A stretch of DNA of 64,000 bases, from NCBI RefSeq assembly GCF_022271405.1, contig NZ_JAJNAL010000013.1, positions 1 to 64,000 of the forward strand, read 5' to 3'. Positions within the stretch are counted from its first letter, which is position 1. The number at the start of each line of letters is the position of its first letter. The stretch comes from Rhodopseudomonas infernalis. Lineage in GTDB: Bacteria; Pseudomonadota; Alphaproteobacteria; Rhizobiales; Xanthobacteraceae. This document shows, one piece after another, positions 8,790-18,025 of this stretch. The position numbers were made by a program, and so were the translations under genes. The notes under the pieces were generated by a model, which saw nothing but the letters and a program-made list of their open reading frames with translations, made no database searches and was not told the DNA's origin.

Positions 8790-10259
8790 TCAGGCGGCTT
8801 GCGAGGTTTTCAGCTCGTCGGCGAGCTCGTAGCTGGACAGCATGTTGGTGACGAGGCCGCCGGCGGCGTCCCAGTCGTAGGTGCGGAACGAATGGTTCTT
8901 GGTGACGAAGGTCGCCCCGGCGTAGAACATCTCGTACTGCTGATGGCGCGAGGCGAATTCCGAGCCGACCGCGTCCCAGGCCAGCTTGTAGAACTTGACC
9001 TTGTCGGTCGCGCTCGCCGCAGGCGACTGCTGGGTCTTCTCGACCAGCGCGGCGATCTCCGGATTGGCGAGATCCTGCACCGAGGACGGCAACATGATCA
9101 TGCCGCCGCCGGCGAGTTCGCGCAGCGTGTTGAGGATCTTGGAATACAGCTGCTGAGTGAGGGTCTGCGCCGCATACAGCGTGTGGCGATCCGGCACATA
9201 GTAGCGGCCGTATTTGGTGCCCTTGATTTCCATCGCGGCCACGAAGGCGTCGACCATGCCGCCCTCGGCGGCGAGCTGACCAAGCGTCTCGCGAACCTGC
9301 GGGAAGCCGAGCACGCCGTTGGTCTCGGCGATCCGCCGCGCCATGCCGATCAGGAAGCGCACCTTCACCGACAGCCGGACCATCGCCTGATAGTTCTGAT
9401 AGACGTGCGCCGGCGTCGCGTGGAACTGCTTCTGGCACATTTCCAGGTTCTTGTAGACGAAGATGCGATCCCACGGCACTTTCACGTCGTCGAAATACAG
9501 CACCGCGTCGTTCTCGTCGAAGCGGCTCGACAGCGGATTGTCGAACACCGATTGCGACGACGCCTCGTAGGACTTGCGTGACAGGATCTGCAGGCCCTTG
9601 CTGTTCATCGGGATCGCGAAGGACAGCGCATAGGGCTCGTCGCCCGGCTGCAGCGGCTGGATGCAGGTGACGAAGACTTCATCGGCCATGATGCCGCCGG
9701 TCGCCAGCATCTTGGCGCCGCGCACGGTGATGCCTTCGGCGTCCTGATCGACCACGCCGGTGGTGAGGAACGCATCCTTCTGCTGGGCGGCGCTCTTGGA
9801 GCGGTCGGCCTGCGGATTGATGATGACGTAGGTCAGGTACAGGTCGTTGTCGCGCGCATAGGTGTAGTAATCGGCGAGCGCCTTGGCGCGATCCTTGTCG
9901 TAGGCCTCGAACTGATCCAGCCCCATATACATGCCGGCGATGCAGGAGGCGACGTGATCCGGCGCGCGGCCGAGGAAGCCGGCATGGAGCCCGCCCCACT
10001 CTTCCAGCGCGGTGCGGCGCTGGCGAAGCTCTTGGAAGGTCTCGGGAAGCTGCCAGATCCGGTTGGCGCGGCCGGCCGGAGTCGCGAAGGTCATCAGCTC
10101 GCGATTGGCTTCATCGGCGGCGAAGTCGAACAGCTTGCCTACCGACTGGATCGCGTTGCGAAACGCCGGATGCCGCGTGGTGTCGTCGACCCGACGGCCG
10201 TCGATGAACACGGCGCGTCCGTCGCGGAGGCCGGCAATGTGTTGTTGTCCTGTCTTCAT
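8790..10259 (-). CDS. 4-hydroxyphenylacetate 3-monooxygenase family (HpaB-type) oxygenase
   Basis: 489-aa oxygenase component of a two-component flavin monooxygenase, using FADH2 from a separate reductase to ortho-hydroxylate a phenolic substrate. Family features include the start TGQQHIAGLRDGRAVFIDGR, the central YVIINPQADRSKS strand, DDVKVPWDRIF, and the YVPDRHTLYAAQTLTQQLY helix before LRELAGGGMIMLPSS. Length fits the family. The reductase gene lies 34 nt upstream and the cupin 13 nt downstream. ATG at 10259 with AAGGAAG upstream. Classical hpa lower-pathway genes (hpaDEFGHI) are absent, so the substrate may not be 4-hydroxyphenylacetate; no symbol is given. Confidence 0.87.
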   Translation of the reverse strand: MKTGQQHIAGLRDGRAVFIDGRRVDDTTRHPAFRNAIQSVGKLFDFAADEANRELMTFATPAGRANRIWQLPETFQELRQRRTALEEWGGLHAGFLGRAPDHVASCIAGMYMGLDQFEAYDKDRAKALADYYTYARDNDLYLTYVIINPQADRSKSAAQQKDAFLTTGVVDQDAEGITVRGAKMLATGGIMADEVFVTCIQPLQPGDEPYALSFAIPMNSKGLQILSRKSYEASSQSVFDNPLSSRFDENDAVLYFDDVKVPWDRIFVYKNLEMCQKQFHATPAHVYQNYQAMVRLSVKVRFLIGMARRIAETNGVLGFPQVRETLGQLAAEGGMVDAFVAAMEIKGTKYGRYYVPDRHTLYAAQTLTQQLYSKILNTLRELAGGGMIMLPSSVQDLANPEIAALVEKTQQSPAASATDKVKFYKLAWDAVGSEFASRHQQYEMFYAGATFVTKNHSFRTYDWDAAGGLVTNMLSSYELADELKTSQAA

Positions 10260-10293
10260 CGTCACACGCTTCCTTATGCTGTGCTCGCCCGGG

Positions 10294-10815
10294 TCAGTAG
10301 TGGATCGGCAGCGGCCACATCGGCTCGCTGCCACCCTGCCGGCTCAGGCTCTGATACTTGCCGCGGAAAAACACCAACGGCTCCTCGTCGTCGCGCGCGC
10401 TGAAACGCACCACGCGGCCGACGAAAATCACATGATCACCGCCGTCGTACTGCGCGTAAGGCGCGCACTCGAAATGCGCGAGCGCCCCCGCCAGCAGCGG
10501 CGCCTCGGCATGGCCGAGCGAATGTGCGACGTCGCTCCATTTGTCGGTCGCGGCCTTGGCGAACTGGTTCGACAACGCCTCCTGGCCGCGGCTGAGGATG
10601 TTGACCGCGTAGCCCTCGGCCGCCTGCATCGCAGGCAGGCTGAGTGCACGGCGGTCGACGCTGAACAGCACCAGCGGCGGATCGAGCGACACCGAATTGA
10701 ACGAACTCATCGTCATGCCGATCGGCACGCCAGCCCCGCCGCGCGCCGTGATCACGGCGACGCCGGTCGCGAACTGCGACAACGCCGATCGAAATTCCCG
10801 CACACCTTGCGTCAT
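10294..10815 (-). CDS. flavin reductase, HpaC-like partner of the monooxygenase
   Basis: 173-aa NAD(P)H:flavin oxidoreductase of the split-barrel family. FATGVAVITARGGAGVPIGMTMSSFNSVSLDPPLVLFSV carries the flavin-binding strand, and the C-terminal GGDHVIFVGRVV is conserved. It should supply reduced FAD to the adjacent HpaB-type oxygenase. The ATG at 10815 with GAGGG upstream is preferred to the TTG one codon earlier. It is probably the first structural gene of the catabolic train. A palindrome sits 20-32 nt upstream of the start. Confidence 0.9.
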   Translation of the reverse strand: MTQGVREFRSALSQFATGVAVITARGGAGVPIGMTMSSFNSVSLDPPLVLFSVDRRALSLPAMQAAEGYAVNILSRGQEALSNQFAKAATDKWSDVAHSLGHAEAPLLAGALAHFECAPYAQYDGGDHVIFVGRVVRFSARDDEEPLVFFRGKYQSLSRQGGSEPMWPLPIHY

Positions 10816-10834
10816 CAACCCTCGCTCGAATTAC

Positions 10835-10847
10835 CTTTGATCCAAAG
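10835..10847. promoter_or_regulatory. candidate operator: CTTTG-ATC-CAAAG inverted repeat
   Basis: A perfect 5-3-5 inverted repeat in an AT-rich patch (about 10830-10865) just upstream of the flavin reductase start. Beside it is a second imperfect dyad, AGCTATTATAAAAAGCT. MarR-family repressors commonly bind such sites, and the adjacent MarR gene is the obvious candidate. A binding site is inferred, not shown. Confidence 0.45.
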
Positions 10848-10994
10848 CTATTATAAAAAGCTAGTCAAGCGCGAATGCGAGGCAATCTCTGAGAAAAGAT
10901 GCGGCAGTGCGACATCGATTTGGGCACGGCCAAGCGCCGCCAGCGCCGGAAACGCAGGATCAACTTGAATTGTCGTGCGGAAGACGAGCGGGCT

Positions 10995-11519
10995 TCAGCG
11001 CCGCCGCGACATTTTGCGCGTGGACTCGGCCGCGAGCGTCGAAGGCGCAGTGAGGAAGCTCATCAGCGTCACGGCCTTGTCGCCGCAGGCGACCAGCCGC
11101 GCCATCATCGACGCGAGCTGGCGAAATTCCGGCCCGCTGAGGCAGTCGAACAACGCGTCGTTGACCGGCGCCTGGATCTCGACGAGCTGCTCCAGCAACT
11201 TGCGCGCCTTCGGCGTCACCGTGAGTAGCACGCGGCGACGGTCTTCCTGATTGGCCCGCTTGTGAATGAGGCCGGCCTTGACCAGCTTGGAGACCTCGAT
11301 GGTGACGAAGGCGCCGGACAGATGCAGATGCTCGGCGATGCGGCTGACGCCGACGCCCTCCTCGCCCTGCAGATGCGCCACCGAGATCAACGTCGTGTAG
11401 GCGATGCCGGAGATGCCGAGACGATCGCCGAAACCGGCGCGACATTGATCGACGCGCGCGCTGAACGCCAGAAAGTCGTGAATGAAGGTACGAAAGACTT
11501 CGTCATCGCCCTTGGGCAT
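10995..11519 (-). CDS. MarR family transcriptional regulator
   Basis: 174 aa from the ATG at 11519. The winged helix spans about residues 45-125, with recognition-helix text ISRIAEHLHLSGAFVTIEVSKLVKAGLIHKRANQEDRRRVLLTVT; the DRR wing is diagnostic of MarR. Alternative starts GTG 11543, GTG 11537 and TTG 11552 would add up to 11 residues, and a GGAA patch upstream fits GTG 11543 almost as well. It lies directly upstream of the reductase/oxygenase train in the same direction, so control of that operon in response to an aromatic effector is likely. Confidence 0.85.
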   Translation of the reverse strand: MPKGDDEVFRTFIHDFLAFSARVDQCRAGFGDRLGISGIAYTTLISVAHLQGEEGVGVSRIAEHLHLSGAFVTIEVSKLVKAGLIHKRANQEDRRRVLLTVTPKARKLLEQLVEIQAPVNDALFDCLSGPEFRQLASMMARLVACGDKAVTLMSFLTAPSTLAAESTRKMSRRR

Positions 11520-11811
11520 CAGCTCTGATTTCGACACGGTCACGCGGCGCAAAGTTCCTACTCCCCTGGATTTGCGGCCGAGGCTGGCCGGGCGGGATAG
11601 GACCTTGTCGTACGGAATGCGGCGATTGTACAGGTTCGCTACGCGACCCAGACTCCGAGACGGCCAAGCTTCGTTGCCGGCGTCGCAACCTCTCCGAGGA
11701 GCCCTGGCGCACCGGACCGTGGATCAGAGTGTTCAGTCGAAAACGTGTGTCGACCACGCAGACCGGAGCTGCCGTTCGGCAGCCCCTTCCCTTGCTGCGC
11801 GAAAGACCCGC

Positions 11812-12453
11812 TCAGACGACGGCCTCAACGCCGGGCTGGTTCGAATTTGTGCGGATCGCGGCGATCGTTTCGTCGATTGTCAGGATCTTGGCGAACGCCA
11901 CACCCAGCGTCGCCAGCGTCGCCTTCTTGATTTCCTCGACGGTCAGCCCGCCAGCGGGGAACGTTTCGGTGCCGTCGCTGGGGAAGAACACATGATAGTC
12001 CCTCATCCCCGCTTCTCGCGCCGTGGTTTCGCAGCAAATATTGGTACAGATGCCCGTTACGATGATGCTGTCGATTCCGTTCGATCGTAGGATCTGATCC
12101 AGATCGGTGCCGGTGAACGAGCCGTAGCGAGGTTTGTAGAGCATGATGTCCCGGGGGCCGACCTCGACTCCCGGATGAAGCTTCGCCGTCTCGGTGCCTT
12201 CGTTGATATAGCCCGCCCTGACCGGTTCGATCAGTTCGCCCATCGTGCCGTGGTTCGAGCCGTCCGCGCGGGTGACATGAAGCGTATGGATCACCATCAT
12301 GCCCGCCTCGCGACAGGCCGAAGCCAGCCGGTTCACCTGGGGCAGCAGAGCCACGCCGTCGGGCGCCGCCAGGGGCGTGCCCTCGACGAAGGCATTCTGC
12401 ATATCGACGTTTACGAGCGCGGTCCTGGACGGAATGAGTTTGTAGTCGGCCAT
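11812..12453 (-). CDS. isochorismatase-family cysteine hydrolase
   Basis: 213-aa alpha/beta cysteine hydrolase. The catalytic triad is visible as Asp17 (VNVDMQNAF), Lys107 (LYKPRYGSF) and Cys140 (TGICTNICCETTARE), preceded by a cis-peptide-type VTGI turn. Relatives hydrolyse amides such as nicotinamide, N-carbamoyl amines or biuret, or the isochorismate ether bond. The neighbouring AmiC-like receptor favours an amide- or urea-like substrate (inference). ATG at 12453 with a strong AGGAGG 6 nt upstream. A perfect 18-bp palindrome lies 45-62 nt upstream of the start. Confidence 0.88.
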   Translation of the reverse strand: MADYKLIPSRTALVNVDMQNAFVEGTPLAAPDGVALLPQVNRLASACREAGMMVIHTLHVTRADGSNHGTMGELIEPVRAGYINEGTETAKLHPGVEVGPRDIMLYKPRYGSFTGTDLDQILRSNGIDSIIVTGICTNICCETTAREAGMRDYHVFFPSDGTETFPAGGLTVEEIKKATLATLGVAFAKILTIDETIAAIRTNSNQPGVEAVV

Positions 12454-12497
12454 ATGTCACCTCCTCAGGCGAGGTCAACATACAGCCGGCCAGAATT

Positions 12498-12515
12498 TAT
12501 TTTCAAGTGAAAATA
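12498..12515. promoter_or_regulatory. perfect palindrome TATTTTCA-AG-TGAAAATA, candidate operator
   Basis: Two perfect 8-bp arms around a 2-bp centre, in an AT-rich island between the AmiC-like gene and the cysteine hydrolase gene. This is a typical size and composition for a MarR-dimer site. The divergent MarR at 13801 is the likely binder. It should control the hydrolase promoter. Confidence 0.6.
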
Positions 12516-12554
12516 TTTCGGTTTCAGATATTATCGGTTCGCGGTCGCGGGCTC

Positions 12555-13682
12555 TCAGGCGTTGCCCATCACGACGGGGGAAGTGATCTGGATGGATCGA
12601 GAGGTCGCGGTGCGGTAGCCGACATCTTCGAGCGCGCAGAGATCGTAGCCCCTCGCCTCCACGAGATGAATCGGCGCACCGAGGTGGTTGGACTGCATTC
12701 GGCAATCGCCGCGAGGAGTCGAGATAGCCAACCCGTCCGCGAACGCCTGCATCTTGTACAGATCAAGACTGCCAGCCTGCTCCGCGAGCGCCTTGAGCAG
12801 ATGCAGGCCTTCGTAACAAGACACGCCGAATCGGTTCGGGACAGGCGCGCCCGGCCCGAACCTTCGACGGTAGCTGTCGCGGAAGCGTCCCCCGGAATTC
12901 GTCTGCAGATGATTGGTGAAACCCGCTGTCGAATACATGTTGTCGACAGCGTCGCATCCTATCCCCAACAGAGTATTCTCACAGAGCACGGGGGCAGCTC
13001 GGGCGATCTTGCGGTGGAGTCCGACCGAGCTGAATTGGCGATTAAACACAATTGCGTCCATACCGACGAGATAGATCAGCACCGCATCGGCGCGACTCCG
13101 CTCGATCCGCCGCAATGTCGCGTGATAATCCTCGGTGTAGAGCGGGAGATATTCCTCGCCGACGATCTCGCCGTCCGCCTGCGCGATATAGTCCTTGGCG
13201 ATCCGGCAGGATTTGAGCGGAAAACTATAGTCGTTGGCGACGATGAACCATTTGCGGGCGTCGCGATTCGATCGAAGCCAGACAATCAGCGGGTCGAGTT
13301 GCTGGACTGGCGTCTCGCCGCACATGAAGACGCCGAACGAATACTGATCGCCTTCGTAAAGCGTCGTATAGACATAAGGAATGCGGCCTCCGATCGCACT
13401 GACCAGAGCGTCTCGATTGGGACTCACATGAGAGCCGATCATCGCGCGGATGCGGTGCTCTTCGATCATATGCGACGTATCGGCGACGACGCGCTCCGGA
13501 CGAGCCCCGCCGTCACCAAACACCAGTTCCAGACGACTTCCGAACAGGCCGCCTCCCGCATTGATTTCTTCGACCGCAAGCTTCGCACAGTCGATCGAGG
13601 ATGGACCATAAAGACCGATCGGCCCACTTTGTGGCGTCATTAGTCCGATCTTGATCACGCTGCCGCTACCCGTGCGCATCAT
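12555..13682 (-). CDS. AmiC-like amide/urea-type binding protein lacking a signal peptide (probable cytosolic sensor)
   Basis: 375-aa type I periplasmic-binding-protein fold of the AmiC/UrtA group: IKIGLMTPQSGPIGLYGPSSIDCAKLAVEEINAGGGLFGSRLELVFGDGG, then DSFPL-type hinge text (FIVANDYSFPLKS) and CYEGLHLLKALAEQAG. The GGAGG just upstream selects the ATG at 13682 rather than the ATG at 13700. From either start there is no hydrophobic signal sequence. No permease or ATPase gene adjoins. This matches AmiC, a cytosolic ligand sensor of amidase operons, rather than a transport component. The AmiR antiterminator partner is missing; the divergent MarR may take that role. Confidence 0.78.
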   Translation of the reverse strand: MMRTGSGSVIKIGLMTPQSGPIGLYGPSSIDCAKLAVEEINAGGGLFGSRLELVFGDGGARPERVVADTSHMIEEHRIRAMIGSHVSPNRDALVSAIGGRIPYVYTTLYEGDQYSFGVFMCGETPVQQLDPLIVWLRSNRDARKWFIVANDYSFPLKSCRIAKDYIAQADGEIVGEEYLPLYTEDYHATLRRIERSRADAVLIYLVGMDAIVFNRQFSSVGLHRKIARAAPVLCENTLLGIGCDAVDNMYSTAGFTNHLQTNSGGRFRDSYRRRFGPGAPVPNRFGVSCYEGLHLLKALAEQAGSLDLYKMQAFADGLAISTPRGDCRMQSNHLGAPIHLVEARGYDLCALEDVGYRTATSRSIQITSPVVMGNA

Positions 13683-13800
13683 GCAATCCTCCGCGAACAT
13701 GACTCTCGCTATCCAATTTTCGTGCCAACCACAAACCTTCCATCAGCTCCTTTTCCGCCAATCAGGTAAGCTATCAGCGCAGGAAAAACTGATTCCGAAG

Positions 13801-14247
13801 ATGATTGAGAATTCGATGCCCCGGCCGAACCTCGAATACATGCTCGCCGTCGCCAGTCACCGGATGAGCCAAGCCCTTGCGGCGGAACTTGCAAGCTACG
13901 GCATTGCACTCGAACACTGGCGGATTCTCACGCATCTCGCCGACGGCGCCGGCTGGACGATGACCGAGCTCGCGGAGGCCGCGCTGCTGAGTATGCCGAC
14001 GGCGACCCGCACGGTCGATCACATGGTCGGAGAGGCCCTGATTTATCGCACTCCTCACAGCAGCGATCGACGGAAGGTCGTGGTCTTTCTGTCCGACAAG
14101 GGGCGCAGCCTTTGGTCGCAGATCCAGCTGAGCGCCGACGGGTGCGAGCAATCCATCGTCGAGCAATACGGCGACGTTTGGATCAAGCAACTCGTGAAGC
14201 GGCTGCAGCACTTGGCCGAGGCAGGCCAAGCAAAACCGCGCAGATGA
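13801..14247 (+). CDS. MarR family transcriptional regulator
   Basis: 148 aa. The winged helix is clear: GWTMTELAEAALLSMPTATRTVDHMVGEALIYRTPHSSDRRKVVVFLSDKG, with the DRRKV wing. The ATG at 13801 is favoured because the residues before it look non-coding and a longer start would overlap the divergent gene; ATG 13816 is possible. No strong Shine-Dalgarno. Divergent from the AmiC-like gene across about 118 nt, the usual arrangement for a local regulator of the sensor/hydrolase pair. Confidence 0.83.
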   Translation: MIENSMPRPNLEYMLAVASHRMSQALAAELASYGIALEHWRILTHLADGAGWTMTELAEAALLSMPTATRTVDHMVGEALIYRTPHSSDRRKVVVFLSDKGRSLWSQIQLSADGCEQSIVEQYGDVWIKQLVKRLQHLAEAGQAKPRR

Positions 14248-14381
14248 TCGGCATTCTCTGGGCGGTGGCACACACAAGCGTCGCCGCATCTTGAAATCAG
14301 CCGCCGTCCATGATCTCAACGGACCGTTGCAGCGCGGCGGGATTGCCGGCGATGCGGCTCCAACCCGGCAGAACGGACCCG

Positions 14382-15233
14382 ATGGCGCGCAGATTTTCCG
14401 CTCCCTATCAAATGGAGCCCGTGTCGAGCCTCGCGGTGTGGGCGCGCCGGCTCGCGGTGTTCGCCGCGATCGCCGCGGTGGTATCGACGCTGGTGGTGCG
14501 GTTCGACTTCCTCGAAGTGCGGCCCGCGATCGTCACCTTCTTCGGCGCGCTGGCGCTGGCCGGGCTGTCGATCGTGCTGGCGCTGGCCGGCTTCGCGGCG
14601 ATCTGGCAGAACGGCTCCCGCGGCATGGCGCGCATTCTGCTGGCGCTGCTGATCGACGTGATGATTTTGGCTTATCCGGCCTATCTCGGCTGGAAATATC
14701 GCAGCCTGCCGAAGATCCACGACATCACCACCGACGCGATCGACCCGCCGAAGTTCGAGACGCTGGCGCGGCTGCGGGTCGGCGACGGCGTCAACACCGC
14801 GGTCTATGCCGGGCTGTATTCGGCCGAGCTGCAGCGCGCCGCCTATCCGAATCTCGAGACCGTGCAGGTCGACCTGCCGGTGCAGCGCGCCTATGACATC
14901 ACGCTCAATCTGGTCAACCGCCGCAAATGGCGCGTGGTGGATTCTCGGCCGCCGCAGCCGCCGCGGCGCGAGGGCCATATCGAAGCGGTGGCGCGCACCG
15001 AGGTGATGTGCCTGCCCGAGGACGTCACGATCCGCGTGCTGCCCGACGGCGACGGCGCCCGGATCGATATCCGCTCCGCCTCGCGCTATTTCGAAAGCGA
15101 CCTCGGCAGCAACGCCGCGCGCATCGCCAAGCTCAGCGAAGACATCACTACCGCCGCGGAAAATGCACCCGCGCCGAAGCCGGAGCCCGCACCGAAGCAG
15201 CCCGCGAAGGGTAAGGCGGCGCCGAAGAAGTAG
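14382..15233 (+). CDS. DUF1499 family membrane-anchored protein
   Basis: 283 aa. Three hydrophobic segments lie in the first 110 residues (LAVFAAIAAVVSTLVV, IVTFFGALALAGLSIVLALAGF, ILLALLIDVMILAYPAYLGW). A DUF1499 domain follows, with DITTDAIDPPKFETL and the C-terminal VTIRVLPDGDGARIDIRSASRYFESDLGSNAARI. The tail is a Pro/Ala/Lys-rich linker. The function of DUF1499 is unknown. The ATG at 14382 gives a basic residue cluster before the first membrane segment; the frame is open 72 nt further up. Stands alone, convergent with the metallo-hydrolase gene. Confidence 0.82.
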   Translation: MARRFSAPYQMEPVSSLAVWARRLAVFAAIAAVVSTLVVRFDFLEVRPAIVTFFGALALAGLSIVLALAGFAAIWQNGSRGMARILLALLIDVMILAYPAYLGWKYRSLPKIHDITTDAIDPPKFETLARLRVGDGVNTAVYAGLYSAELQRAAYPNLETVQVDLPVQRAYDITLNLVNRRKWRVVDSRPPQPPRREGHIEAVARTEVMCLPEDVTIRVLPDGDGARIDIRSASRYFESDLGSNAARIAKLSEDITTAAENAPAPKPEPAPKQPAKGKAAPKK

Positions 15234-15261
15234 GCGGCGCGCGCGTCGCGATTTTGGTTGC

Positions 15262-15450
15262 CACCTTGCCCCAAGCACAGCGCGCTCGCCCTCCCGCTTG
15301 CGGGAGAGGGCTGGGGTGAGGGCGCCCCAGGCAGTGACTCAGCGACTCGCGGAGAGGAGTGCCCTCACCCGCCGCGCTACGCGCGTCGACCCTCGGGTCA
15401 AGCCCGAGGGCAGGCTCTCTCCCGCAAGCGGGAGAGGTTGCGCTGTGCTG
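15262..15450. repeat. tandem pair of REP-like palindromic elements
   Basis: The interval 15234-15577 has no gene. It holds a CCCTCCCGC/GCGGGAGAGGG hairpin at about 15289-15310 and a CTCTCCCGC/GCGGGAGAG hairpin at about 15416-15436. Between them is the text GACTCAGCGACTCGCGGA...GTGCCCTCACCCG that is also found at the left edge of the window, plus a CCTCGGG/CCCGAGG dyad at about 15391-15410. Confidence 0.75.
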
Positions 15451-15481
15451 GTGGCGAGATTCTGCCTGACAAAAGCGGCTG

Positions 15482-15565
15482 TAGGATGGGTTGAGCGCAG
15501 CGAAACCCATCACGTCAGTGCGGCGTGGTGGCGATGGGTTTCGCTTGCGCTCAACCCATCCTACG
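15482..15565. repeat. long inverted repeat with GTAGGATGGGTTGAGCG ends
   Basis: Two 31-32 nt arms, GTAGGATGGGTTGAGCGCAG... (15482-15512) and its near-perfect complement (15534-15565), around a 21-nt loop, between convergent genes. One arm recurs at 16544-16575. This is a mobile-like palindromic repeat that could fold into a large hairpin in either transcript. Confidence 0.8.
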
Positions 15566-15577
15566 AGGCAGTGCGTG

Positions 15578-16510
15578 TTACTTCGCCAACCGGTACCTTC
15601 CGCCGATCAGCGGATCGCCCTCGGTGGCCACGATGCCGCGGGTCACGAGGTCTTCGAGATGGGCAAGGACGGAGTAGCCGGCGGCGCCCATCAGGCGGGG
15701 GTCGATGCCGATGTAGATGGCGCGGACCATGGTGGGGATGTCGGTCTCGCCCTTGCCGAGGCGGTGCAGGATCGAGGCTTCGCGGGCGACGCGGTGGCGC
15801 TTGAGGAAACGCGAGTAGCGCGGGCCCTCGAGGATCTCGGCGCCGTGGCCGGACAGATACAGCTGCTCGTCGCGCGCGATCAGGCGGTCGAGAGAGGTCA
15901 TATAGTCGACCATCGAGCCGTCCGGCGGCGCCACGATCGAGGTCGACCAGCCCATCACGTGATCGCCGACAAAGATCGCGTCGCGCTCTTTCCAGGCGAA
16001 CGCCATGTGGTTGGCGGTGTGGCCCGGGGTCGCCACCGCTTCGACCGCCCAGCCATCGCCTTCGATGACATCGCCGTCGCGGATCGTCACGTCGGGCCGG
16101 AAGGCGCGGTCGGCGCCGGATTCGGTCGACACCGTCTCGCTCTCGAAATACGGCCGCGAGGCGCGGTGCGGGCCTTCGGCATAGACCGTCGCGCCGGTCG
16201 CGGCCTTGAGGCGCGGCGTGCCGGGCGAATGATCCTTGTGGGTGTGGGTGACGAGGATGTGGGTGACGGTCTCGCCCTTCACCGCATCGATCAGCGCCTG
16301 CGCGTGCGCCTCGTCGTCCGGACCGGGATCGATGATCGCGACCTTGCCGGTGCCGACGATGTAGCTGACCGTGCCGGTGAAGGTGAACGGCGACGGATTG
16401 TTGCAGAGAACGCGGCGCAGCCCGGGTCTGATCTCCTCGACGACGCCGGCTTTCAGCGGGAAGTCGCGATTGAACGGAACGTCGTCCGAAGTGTCGCTGG
16501 CGTCGCTCAT
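15578..16510 (-). CDS. MBL-fold metallo-hydrolase (LACTB2/glyoxalase II-like)
   Basis: 310-aa metallo-beta-lactamase-fold hydrolase with a complete metal site: THTHKDH (His89, His91, Asp93, His94), PGHTANH (His164), GDHVMGWST (Asp183) and SGHGAEI (His222). A winged-helix-like C-terminal domain of about 80 residues follows (HRVAREASILHRLGKGETDIPTMVRAIY...AHLEDLVTRGIV), as in the LACTB2 group. It probably hydrolyses a thioester or phosphodiester; substrate unknown. ATG start; palindromic repeats lie on both sides. Confidence 0.87.
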   Translation of the reverse strand: MSDASDTSDDVPFNRDFPLKAGVVEEIRPGLRRVLCNNPSPFTFTGTVSYIVGTGKVAIIDPGPDDEAHAQALIDAVKGETVTHILVTHTHKDHSPGTPRLKAATGATVYAEGPHRASRPYFESETVSTESGADRAFRPDVTIRDGDVIEGDGWAVEAVATPGHTANHMAFAWKERDAIFVGDHVMGWSTSIVAPPDGSMVDYMTSLDRLIARDEQLYLSGHGAEILEGPRYSRFLKRHRVAREASILHRLGKGETDIPTMVRAIYIGIDPRLMGAAGYSVLAHLEDLVTRGIVATEGDPLIGGRYRLAK

Positions 16511-16543
16511 GCGTTTCCCGGTGATGTTTGTTGTTGTTAGTTC

Positions 16544-16600
16544 GTAGGATGGGTTGAGCGTCAGCGAAACCCATCTTGGTCGTCGCGATGGGTTAGCTAT
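16544..16600. repeat. degraded copy of the GTAGGATGGGTTGAGCG palindrome
   Basis: The left arm at 16544-16575 matches the element at 15482 except for one inserted base. The right arm survives only as GCGATGGGTTAGC at about 16585-16598. It lies 34 nt upstream of the metallo-hydrolase start, so it may have displaced the original promoter. Confidence 0.7.
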
Positions 16601-16620
16601 CGCCGCGTTCCCCCTCGGCC

Positions 16621-16716
16621 GTCATCCCCCGCGAATGCGGGGGATCCAGTAATCACCGTCCCCCCCAATAGTAAACGCCCTGGGATACTGGGTCGCCCGC
16701 CTGCGCGGGCGATGAC
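16621..16716. repeat. palindromic repeat of the GTCATCCCCCGC...GCGGGCGATGAC type
   Basis: A compound element of about 96 nt with two internal hairpins (CCCCCGC-GAAT-GCGGGGG at about 16626-16643 and CGCCCGC-CT-GCGCGGGCG at about 16693-16711) and complementary outer ends GTCAT...ATGAC. A GGATCCAGTA / TACTGGGTC pair lies between the hairpins. It sits just downstream of gcdH. It is a separate family from the REP elements nearby. Confidence 0.75.
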
Positions 16717-16753
16717 GTTTACGGGTGGGCGCCGGCGCGGCCCACACCGAGGC

Positions 16754-17968
<1,215 letters not shown>

Positions 17969-18025
17969 CGATCATCCTTTCACGACGCCGCCGCATGTCG
18001 CGACGAGCTGAAGCTAAAACGTTGG

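Noticed and set aside
10848-10880. Sigma-70 promoter with TTGACT and TATAAT-like text on the minus strand
   Set aside because: The two boxes are only about 9 nt apart, too close for a functional pair.
12555-13682. Calling the AmiC-like protein a transporter binding subunit
   Set aside because: No signal peptide from either ATG and no adjacent permease or ATPase genes.
15262-15450. Insertion-sequence remnant
   Set aside because: Only hairpin repeats are present; no transposase fragment or target duplication could be seen.
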